From: an uncultured Clostridia bacterium | Lineage (GTDB): Bacteria > Bacillota > Clostridia > Oscillospirales > Ruminococcaceae | Direction: 5' to 3' | DNA length: 21,780 bases | NCBI GenBank assembly: GCA_947176675.1 | Contig: CAMWRN010000010.1 | Location: 1-21,780, forward strand | Shown: one piece after another, positions 19,501 through 21,780 of the stretch | Numbering within the stretch: the stretch's first letter is position 1 | Layout: each line of letters starts with the position of its first letter | The notes under the pieces: model-generated | Told to the model about the DNA's origin: nothing | The model's database searches: none | The model's input: only the letters and a program-made list of their open reading frames with translations | Made by a program: the position numbers and the translations under genes

Positions 19501-19807
19501 CCGTATCTGCGTCGGTGTCAATGTACTTTTTGTCACGGATATATTTAAATTCCGTATTTCCCAGAATTGTTCTTGCACTTGATGGAAATGCCTTTGCCGC
19601 ATTTTCGGCTATCTTTTCAGCGGCTACGCTGTCAGCTTTATTTACGGTCACAATGCTTCTGTATTCGCTGATTGTAGCCGAATGGGGTATGTTCGCCGCT
19701 TCAAGCTCTTTGACAGCCGCATATGCCGCCTCCTGCGACAGCTTTATAAAATGCCTCTCGTTTGCGGGTATCTGCTGATAAAATTCCTTATTGATATACT
19801 CGGTCAT
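7532..19807 (-). CDS. Giant polyvalent protein: N6-adenine methylase-like plus SNF2-type helicase, 4,091 residues
   Basis: One uninterrupted frame. The start ATG at 19807 has AGGAGG eight bases upstream. Residues 1 to ~2,250 are a string of small associated domains separated by acidic linkers, of the sort found in polyvalent proteins of conjugative elements and phages. Examples are a domain at ~442-507 (GAWNVIENAEIDGREFFMLE) and a DUF6908-like one at ~1316-1416 (EWIGGNMISLMQTY, QNGDLMRDPDVVLKIDFEN). A methylase-like domain follows: EPAMGTG at 2394-2400 (SAM-binding motif I) and NVPFG from 2458 in place of NPPY. The helicase has AVGAGKT 3078-3084 (Walker A), DECH 3244-3247, SGTP 3295-3298 and QRNGRIERQG 3677-3686. 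A coiled-coil and a C-terminal beta-rich region close it. Such proteins are thought to enter or process DNA with the element and may protect it. It was probably in an operon with the OB-fold gene upstream. Four 19-bp palindromes lie in linkers. The methylase may be inactive or specialised. Confidence 0.93.
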   Translation of the reverse strand: MTEYINKEFYQQIPANERHFIKLSQEAAYAAVKELEAANIPHSATISEYRSIVTVNKADSVAAEKIAENAAKAFPSSARTILGNTEFKYIRDKKYIDTDADTARKISALMSGNANNKFSGIIRGEKATITVSGDKNAAAVRAMVENFKNLDLLEALRERGYERTADTNGFVNIRNIQTGEVCGFNGMAAVRDMFDNPENEFFYPLSYRIAYRENPANGDYYYYVQKYNSADKSSAKAFRDENNKPAIFKSVDEALSFTAKNGIKITNIDEEIANWRDVDREREDNSIIEENRKLIENFPISGGNYIDLIGYNPNTDTFSWTYFNPDGDNGNGEFIDKTITKEDIFAAYSARIAAESEQQGRNSFIAYLNENCKEDVIPIHSGYFAEYADDYINYASRNFAYYFGISENSIATNTVDLFISNLELNCNDVNMDKHQREQPQKITESSFRVELDGYAGAWNVIENAEIDGREFFMLENDYYGDSLAYIVADKYGNVIDDNVWGDFEEYENRLVKRSLIENAENSENGTTMPVLKEFAEDMRQYGFEVSENNGIFTARNEDISSFVRMDIIAEMLYDISEKYRFEPNEAGNNHLLDLNRFYDSYDWENYSEGKNVLENTIIALQSGDFEPIENYIEQVQSVCATSNSMGIEEGKIREAAEHFEKFKTVFGDRNKLVLEAEEQFPNGELSDEGKTAEITQEGNIHFGYFGNGVLCYDTSRLDKGINDYVSVAHISSEGNIRYYVDDLTESDKQHIENHAKGVKDRFTVYWNGLSLQTRYGMLYDRLLETGTSEQIKTFNADKSSMGKTSDERMAAYIKKYEHSLIFKDEDFPVKNSAEMSFQEALYDLIKEKNKEAVEKIEVGGEITLNNEVYVIKNIDGDFSLSMEKNGDSNADIKRYVGNWKEQLLNEAGDNALFVYSANLVNDINVINALNAEKSKEDVSANNSEIISDDTDRTDNNVNFLTDNIPDLDNETAERLINAFDVSTLSGWDKGDNQAKINRIKSALYDILSDKDKTEKAYALISKNVYNHNSDTLDFRFGGNNGSEWFTESELLHNFVTSNRNISFALANAVIGYLDEKQSIERNIKGLNLEGYDKTDFKVSANIDGEIFDYDGGFDIGTGGGTLVDHIRHRNEFIFNSDLPFYNNEEVKEKARRILDVFVPFLEKYLAMTPEEEKILAEFKENNPIRTAVLNDEMRDDNSHTLSVGDIVTFADRPNVWRVSAIKDTQIDFENTDPNSMDKMFSHIDFGQHRENLQEKLKYTVVSQDILERKKGREDKIANSPMGNYNNEVQETATAQKPKKIPNTISHRNFNKLKKLFPEIMAKNHTYEHYESGSYEPLSAEWIGGNMISLMQTYVQNGDLMRDPDVVLKIDFENETVNAVSFENSGLGIYREYSDGSKGQKDTNSFVVSWLNNIELQSFKLTRYDDINGNRVDLTQNSEQSVLSEENAYIYSEIKFETGEVYLVPDKISDDNISQTDAYKEIYADKNNIESLDEMLRVNIRNFRYGSGEESIPNDAEMAFICDNSIDVLNNSEEVGNTEFFAHFWKNVDDVLNDLESNAAEQHKTSPKFGDGYEGRTYIFPTDYSSDYPDYNSSVTEIKVGGKWFETEEAVKNMNAQDNTDTAQIEALRVRTISFDGIERSEELSPEAFHIILDRTMKNKDKMKEAAELYKKSNGNIMPVYTKTPAEATEAGEREIYFAHMRENERCAESMRYSVICNNDGMHFNSDKAISELMSTYSIDRIALIIAARVSEVGEWDKRYSRKNFEWAKNVVKGYPAKQVEEIRYFPLNNHPILLNAVLDELRSNFEMFRSMQTEKISETKSADNEQQKFNEDIKNLNQLKKALSVGTEFIITDHRRKDSIGERRVITSVKSTGFYSKNPDMENAPDLWLDWGKAGNWRFENGVCTSSLDNNEMVMSFKVLEEDMFNVDTAEIRRKLAERGMVGGKIVDEEKFNNSPFMKQFMADVENAVRSDRDVTDDNNSPLGNSEEERHISAAEITVGDKFLYNGNEVTVSSLIGIYPDEIGVSKIEKSGGIEFSVTSNVDKFTLAKDGIYLGNAENDKSEEKSEYTNELITAKEENAQFDEQKIISAFDKLKANHSFSPDAEKFLERTAQQLILNKFESIDPKMFKSPVFSQHYGTMVRINDKLFEGKFKQIIDEANGYISGNGVKDVQKESLSAEDNSPMGNFEPQINDVVENDEGVYRIVNISGNYVTLLEADTLLPDEKLVSMTDFYKSNFTLLERDKIISEAANTEKFLEITEKTVENVENSVNKAENYVITNENSGEIGGAKNRYSANIAAINVLKSIEAENRAAAPAEQDILAGYTGWGAIPQVFDGTNTKWSNEYAELKELLTTEEYEAARHSTLNAHYTSPTVISAMYDVLNNLGFDKGNILEPAMGTGNFFGMLPELYKDSKLYGVELDSITGRIAQQLYPNADIQIKGYEKTSFPDNSFDVAIGNVPFGDYKISDKRYNDNNFNIHDYFFAKTLDKVHAGGIIAFVTSKGTMDKENDEIRRYIAQRAELLGAVRLPNNAFKATAGTEVTSDILILQKRERPVKITPDSIEWLKKAETAEGLSVNNYFVQHPEMVLGKITEGNKLYGNSTKDTSCIPIEGADLKQQLAEAIKNIKGTYKASDIEIDPKGKETTPAPANSRKFSFIEKNGSIYYREAENTMRKVNVPKDIFNRALAMIELRDTVHELLNLQLENSLGYLDDKVSESRKKLNTLYDSFVKKYGNISSPKNAKAFKGDSGYFVLSALENKDENGRVIGKADIFTKNTVKPKIIASHVETAEEALILSVSEKGKIDFDFITELCGMDKDKLISELDGQIYKLPQETEKYVTADEYLTGNIRKKMLDIANSKNPNEYEKNYNALQAAMPPMVEAKDISVKLGSHWVDPAYIRQFILEKFKPDARTEAELKVSYSKVAGTWKVEGQTATAKTNHTAINTYGTRRKNAYEIIEGILNNSDLLVKDRVTDEYGEYKRDKNGNYILKTNEEETKAVRHCANIIKSEFTDWIFKDPDRRNDLVNKYNEIFNSFRYREYDGSHLNFVGMNTDITLKEHQKNAIARGLYGGNTLLAHAVGAGKTYEMIAISMEGKRLGLHSKSLFAVPNSLTEQIGNDFRKLYPNANILVATKKDFEKDNRAKLLAKMATNDWDAVIIGHSQFDRMGLSPERESEYLYEEIEKLRSELEKMSENNPTKKKSFTVKNIEKSIASYTKRLDDLKNKQVKDDFIDFEQLGFDKIFVDECHMYKNLATATKMRNVAGLGSRGSARAFNLFMKAKYLDELTDGKGCIFSSGTPVSNSMTELYTLMRYLQADTLKDLGINHFDEWAADFGEVVTDYELKPESDGKYQLKTRFAKFTNLPELMAIFKQAADIRTADTLDLEKPVSVVKEIVAKPSRIQKRGIKDLGERATAIRHGSVDPHRDNMLCVTNDGRKIGLDQRLLNPALPDDPNSKVNMCVQNVFDIYTQTAEKKSTQCIFCDLSTPKTESRQDRFAIYRPDEESETGYEIIRKKNGIKKDTYFPTIKDYVSKNADEDEDKLKDGDIAVIRRPNEDNTKIISEAAVFENGKFNKSHSVELLEKLEMSPVEDMPPKEFNIYDDIKNKLVERGVSEKEIAFIHDYDTAEKKQGLFNKMNAGEVRILLGSTSKCGAGMNAQRKMIALHHLDAPMRPSDMEQRNGRIERQGNENPEVQIYRYVTDRTFDAYLYQMLENKQKFISQVMTSKTPERVCADIDEAALDYAEVKALCAGNPLIKEEMELQNKIKDLKMEKSRYSENLYEMQDKIRVKYPEEIRISELINKHNQEDFDLASAAEFIINDEGKKIYPIEIGGVKYTDRKEGGNAIKTALGANIGRIAEGKTVEIGMYRGMKLSVYQHSLSKKIGACLEGNKNHYCELNPETDIGNVVRLDNCINNIAEGIKKTAEEIAAKRADLEVMKIEVEKPFSRADELFKAETRLEEVHIELTKIEQNDDSKEKDLFERLCDIFPDVITGNRKSVQIEALGDVHTATLKGDMLTLTKDDGNVVTETVIQIDYENEKAIPFSLDGMELSTEKEEKNAYFANINHFFDELEDNGFKEIEQDVQADRNNLSM
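13249..13267. repeat. 19-bp palindrome, copy A, inside the giant gene
   Basis: AATTCCCCATTGGGGAATT on the plus strand, near codon 2181. On the coding strand it encodes NSPMGN within EDNSPMGNFEPQ, in a linker just before a new domain. Confidence 0.85.
13852..13870. repeat. 19-bp palindrome, copy B, inside the giant gene
   Basis: AATTCCCCAATGGGGAATT, the same element with the central three bases inverted relative to the other copies; near codon 1980. Encodes NSPLGN within DDNNSPLGNSEEE. Confidence 0.85.
15958..15976. repeat. 19-bp palindrome, copy C, inside the giant gene
   Basis: AATTCCCCATTGGGGAATT, near codon 1278. Encodes NSPMGN within IANSPMGNYNNE, in an acidic linker before the DUF6908-like domain. 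Confidence 0.85.
17754..17772. repeat. 19-bp palindrome, copy D, inside the giant gene in another frame
   Basis: AATTCCCCATTGGGGAATT, near codon 679. Here the coding frame differs from the other copies and reads QFPNGEL, so the DNA, not the peptide, is what is repeated. Confidence 0.85.
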
Positions 19808-19814
19808 TTTAATA

Positions 19815-19823
19815 TCCTCCTGT
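19815..19823. other. Left target half plus GT core at the IS110 insertion
   Basis: TCCTCCT (19815-19821) followed by GT (19822-19823). TCCTCCT is also present in the leader RNA loop at 19921-19927 (candidate left target guide). On the minus strand this is the AGGAGG ribosome site of the giant gene. The matching GT at the other end is 21509-21510. Confidence 0.65.
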
Positions 19824-19866
19824 TACAATAAATTTAGTCGGTAAATCCATGACAAACCAGCCATGG

Positions 19867-19895
19867 TTTACACGCGCTCATATTTAAGTTATAAT
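19867..19895 (+). promoter_or_regulatory. Promoter of the IS110 leader RNA and transposase
   Basis: -35 TTTACA (19867-19872), 17-base spacer, -10 TATAAT (19890-19895). Predicted start near 19902. A 6-bp dyad AAACCA-gcca-TGGTTT (19854-19869) overlaps the -35 box. Confidence 0.75.
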
Positions 19896-19901
19896 GAAAG
19901 C

Positions 19902-20086
19902 AGTGATTGGACTGACGTATTCCTCCTTGGGACAATACGCCCGTGAATAAGACTGTCATCCATGCTTTCATTGTAGCGTTCGTTTTTGCAGGTTGAACCG
20001 CCATGTGTGCGTTCGTGTCACCAAACAGACTGAATAGGTAATGAGCAAAGCGTGGTTTTCCGATTACACAAATTCATTCATTGTAA
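19902..20086 (+). ncRNA. Putative bridge RNA of the IS110 element
   Basis: This is the non-coding left end between the promoter and the ribosome site of the transposase, where IS110-group elements encode their bridge RNA; both ends of the RNA are approximate. A first domain folds as TGGAcTGAC (19908-19916) with GTCATCCA (19955-19962), capped by GTATT/AATAC (19917-19921 with 19934-19938). It holds TCCTCCT (19921-19927), identical to the left target, and GAATAAGAC (19945-19953), the exact complement of the right target plus core (21509-21517). A second domain has TTTGCAGGT (19985-19993) in a hairpin loop, identical to the element's right tip plus core (21502-21510). AUUGUAGC (19970-19977) can pair with GTTACAAT at the left tip (one G-T pair) and is a candidate right donor guide; ATTGTAA at 20080-20086 is the alternative. 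Known: bridge RNAs carry target and donor loops. Inferred: these specific guides. Confidence 0.7.
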
Positions 20087-20098
20087 GGAGAGATATTT

Positions 20099-21304
20099 AT
20101 GAACGCTGTAGGCATCGACGTTTCCAAAGGTAAAAGTACTGTTGCTGTTCTTCGACCTTTTGGAGAAGTCGTGGCTGAACCATTCAATGTTATTCACAAC
20201 GATGATGATTTAAACAATCTTATCAAACGTATTAAATCATTGTCGGGTGAAACAAAGGTGGTTATGGAGTACACTGGAAAATATTATGAAGCTATCGCCA
20301 GTGAACTCCACAATGCAGGTATATTTGTTTCCGTAGTCAATGCAATTCTCGTACACGACTATGGTGGAAACTCAATCAGAAAGGTCAAGACCGATAAAAA
20401 GGACGCTCTGAAGCTTGCTTCCTACGCTCTTGATAAATGGGTTGACCTGCCTGAATATACTCCCGAAGAGGATATTCGCAAAACTCTTAAAATCCTTAAC
20501 AGGCAGTATATTCAGTACACTAAAATTCAAACCATGCAGAAAAACAACTTGATTTCTCTGCTTGATACTGTTTTCCCTAATGCCAATTCATTGTTTTCAT
20601 CACATCAAAGGAAATCAGACGGACACGAAAAATGGGTCGATTTCGTATCAAAATTTTATCATGTTGACTGTGTTTCAAAACTTTCATTATCAGCATTTAA
20701 ACTTAAATATCAAAGCTGGTGCAGAAAGAACAATTACTACTACAAAGAATCTCAGGCTGAGAAAATCCATATATACGCAAGAGAACAAGTCAGTTCATTA
20801 CCTATGACCGACAGCGTTAAGCTTTTAATTGAACAATCGGTCAATCAGCTTAATTCAATTCTTGAAACTCTTGCTGCAATCAGAAATGAAATGGATAGGC
20901 TCTCATCTCAGCTTCCCGAGTACAATACTGTCATGGACTTTTATGGTGTGGGTACTGTCCTCGGTTCGCAGCTTATGGCTGAGATAGGAGATATTAAGCG
21001 TTTCCGTAACCGCAAAGCCATTATAGCTTTCGCAGGGCTTGACGCGCCTCCAAATCAGTCTGGAGCCCTTGACGTTAAATCAAGAAGTATTTCCAAACGA
21101 GGTTCTCCATCGTTACGTAAAACCTTATTTCAGGTCGTTGACGTTATTATTAAAAAACAACCCGAAAACAACGCTGTTTATCAATTTCTCGATAAGAAAC
21201 GCTCCGAGGGCAAGCCGTACAAGGTTTACATGATGGCTGCTGCAAACAAGTTCCTGCGTATTTACTATGCTCGTGTTAATGAAGCTTTAAATGCGGTATC
21301 TTAA
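20099..21304 (+). CDS. IS110-family transposase (DEDD plus serine)
   Basis: 401 residues; ATG preceded by AAGGAG at 8-9 bases. N-terminal RuvC-like DEDD domain: Asp7 (VGIDVSKGK), Glu57 (VVMEYTGKYYE), Asp99 and Asp102 (VKTDKKDA). A central coiled-coil region (about 125-275) is longer than in compact members such as IS621 (about 326 residues). The C-terminal Tnp2 domain has YGVGTVLGSQLMAEIGDI, FAGLDAPPNQSG with the likely nucleophile Ser321, and KRGSPSLRKTLFQ. The enzyme recombines donor and target DNA under guidance of the leader-encoded RNA and leaves no ordinary target duplication. All catalytic residues are present, so it is probably active. No partner gene is needed. Confidence 0.95.
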   Translation: MNAVGIDVSKGKSTVAVLRPFGEVVAEPFNVIHNDDDLNNLIKRIKSLSGETKVVMEYTGKYYEAIASELHNAGIFVSVVNAILVHDYGGNSIRKVKTDKKDALKLASYALDKWVDLPEYTPEEDIRKTLKILNRQYIQYTKIQTMQKNNLISLLDTVFPNANSLFSSHQRKSDGHEKWVDFVSKFYHVDCVSKLSLSAFKLKYQSWCRKNNYYYKESQAEKIHIYAREQVSSLPMTDSVKLLIEQSVNQLNSILETLAAIRNEMDRLSSQLPEYNTVMDFYGVGTVLGSQLMAEIGDIKRFRNRKAIIAFAGLDAPPNQSGALDVKSRSISKRGSPSLRKTLFQVVDVIIKKQPENNAVYQFLDKKRSEGKPYKVYMMAAANKFLRIYYARVNEALNAVS

Positions 21305-21508
21305 TCGCCTCCTGTTAAGTCTGCAATGCGATAAACCTTGGGAGTTTGAGGGCAAAGTCCTCATCAGCCGTTAGGCTGCTTTAAAACAGTTTTGTTTTAT
21401 TTTTGCTTTTATACATAGACTGCTTCGTGCGTTTTTTTGTCGTGCCTGTTTTTGTATTTGTTAATTATTTGTAAACTATGCTTTTTAGGGCTTGATTTTT
21501 ATTTGCAG
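21305..21508 (+). other. Non-coding right end of the IS110 element
   Basis: About 200 bases without a supportable gene. There is a CAGCC-gtta-GGCTG hairpin (21365-21378), then AAAACA-gttt-TGTTTT (about 21383-21398) with T-rich tracts, which may end transposase transcription. The last bases before the junction, TTTGCAG, match the leader RNA. A 10-base string CCTCCTGTTA at 21308-21317 repeats the left junction (19816-19825). Confidence 0.5.
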
Positions 21509-21517
21509 GTCTTATTC
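21509..21517. other. GT core plus right target half at the IS110 insertion
   Basis: GTCTTATTC is the exact reverse complement of GAATAAGAC in the leader RNA (19945-19953). It overlaps the TAA stop codon (21514-21512, minus strand) of the OB-fold gene, which is left unchanged by the insertion. Confidence 0.65.
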
Positions 21518-21780
21518 CTCGATGGAAAAGCTGTGCGCCCAAACGGTACGCAGATGTTTTATTTTCCCGTTTACGGTCATTTTTCTTGTAAAGGCAGTTC
21601 CCATAATTTCTACGGTTTTGCCACTTTTGATACGGTCGGAAAAATTTCTTGACGTATCGGCAATAACAGGAGTGATTTTTCCCGTTTCTCTTTCGGTTAC
21701 GGAAAAGGTTATCCGCATAATATCTCCGTACCTTATAATTTGCGGCATATTTGATATTTTTCCGATAATAAATACATTGC
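21512..21780 (-). CDS. Small OB-fold / SSB-like protein (partial, N-terminus beyond window)
   Basis: The frame is open from the window edge (...NVFIIGKISNMPQ) to the stop at 21512, so the ATG at 21748 is probably internal. The visible ~89 residues have an OB-fold rhythm: a VFIIGKIS first strand, RYGDIMRITFSVTERE, KITPVIADTS, a SGKTVEIMGTAF strand pair, then KHLRTVWAHSFSIEE. This resembles single-stranded-DNA-binding or primosomal PriB-type proteins, but the similarity is weak and I would not name it firmly. It is on the same strand as the giant gene; before the IS110 insertion only GAC separated its stop codon from the AGGAGG of that gene, so they formed one operon and may act together on single-stranded DNA. 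Confidence 0.55.
   Translation of the reverse strand, partial: NVFIIGKISNMPQIIRYGDIMRITFSVTERETGKITPVIADTSRNFSDRIKSGKTVEIMGTAFTRKMTVNGKIKHLRTVWAHSFSIEE

Larger units (their letters stand above)
19824..21510 (+). mobile_element. IS110-family element with bridge-RNA-type leader, about 1.69 kb
   Basis: The element contains a DEDD transposase (20099-21304), a 275-base structured left end and a ~200-base right end. IS110 elements lack terminal inverted repeats and standard duplications, so I set the ends by reconstruction. If 19824-21510 is removed, the OB-fold gene TAA stop is followed by GAC, AGGAGG, an 8-base spacer and the ATG of the giant gene, a normal operon junction. Both junctions carry GT (19822-19823 and 21509-21510), the likely core dinucleotide. 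Guide-like matches in the leader independently point to the same two junctions. Confidence 0.75.

Noticed and set aside
7824..19778. Many plus-strand open frames of 60-150 codons opposite the giant gene
   Set aside because: They lack ribosome sites, overlap each other in several frames and are typical shadows of a long AT-rich minus-strand gene.
19827..19855. Outward minus-strand promoter in the IS110 left end driving the giant gene (TTGTCA-17-TTTATT)
   Set aside because: The -10 matches only 4 of 6 and the predicted start would fall within the AGGAGG, damaging the ribosome site. Not listed as a feature.
21512..21748. OB-fold gene as a complete 78-residue protein starting at 21748
   Set aside because: The frame continues upstream to the window edge with a plausible first strand (NVFIIGKIS), so the ATG at 21748 is most likely internal and the gene is partial.

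Overview
This AT-rich, strongly Shine-Dalgarno-led window looks like part of an integrative conjugative element (or large plasmid) from an anaerobic Clostridia lineage, most likely an Oscillospiraceae/Ruminococcaceae-type gut bacterium. The host assignment is inference. It rests on base composition, AGGAGG ribosome sites and the mix of families: a 4,091-residue N6-methylase/SNF2-helicase polyvalent protein, a Y-family polymerase with a YolD partner, a DUF6465-like protein and a small sigma-like factor.

Layout. 1-387 (minus): 5' part of a sigma-70-like gene running off the window. 609-2640 (minus): Y-family DNA polymerase then YolD-like protein, translationally coupled, with a clear promoter and terminator. 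2690-3720 (plus): a divergent small helix-hairpin-helix (HhH) gene and an AT-hook/DUF6465-like gene that carries a -1 frameshift, each with a near-consensus promoter. 3741-5850 (minus): an operon of one unknown gene and two proteins built from repeats resembling the RNA polymerase alpha C-terminal domain (alpha-CTD). 5878-7437: an IS1182-like insertion sequence flanked by an 11-bp direct repeat. 7494-19807 (minus): the giant gene, with terminator. 19824-21510: an IS110-family element with a structured leader that reads as a bridge RNA. 21512-21780 (minus): end of a small OB-fold/SSB-like gene.

How it fits together. Removing the IS110 element joins the OB-fold gene stop codon to the Shine-Dalgarno of the giant gene, so the two were one tight operon. 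Removing the IS1182-like element restores a TTGACA-17-TATTAT promoter directly in front of the alpha-CTD operon, just after the terminator of the giant gene. Both insertions therefore sit in regulatory gaps of the backbone and leave the neighbouring coding sequences intact.

Most interesting signals: (1) the IS110 leader contains segments matching its own target and donor sites exactly where the ends are predicted independently from operon reconstruction, with dinucleotide GT as the apparent core; (2) an operon of stand-alone alpha-CTD-like arrays in which the DNA-contacting residues are largely kept in some modules and lost in another; (3) four copies of a 19-bp palindrome inside the giant reading frame, one of them in a different frame; (4) an IS leader hairpin that can form only in read-through transcripts.
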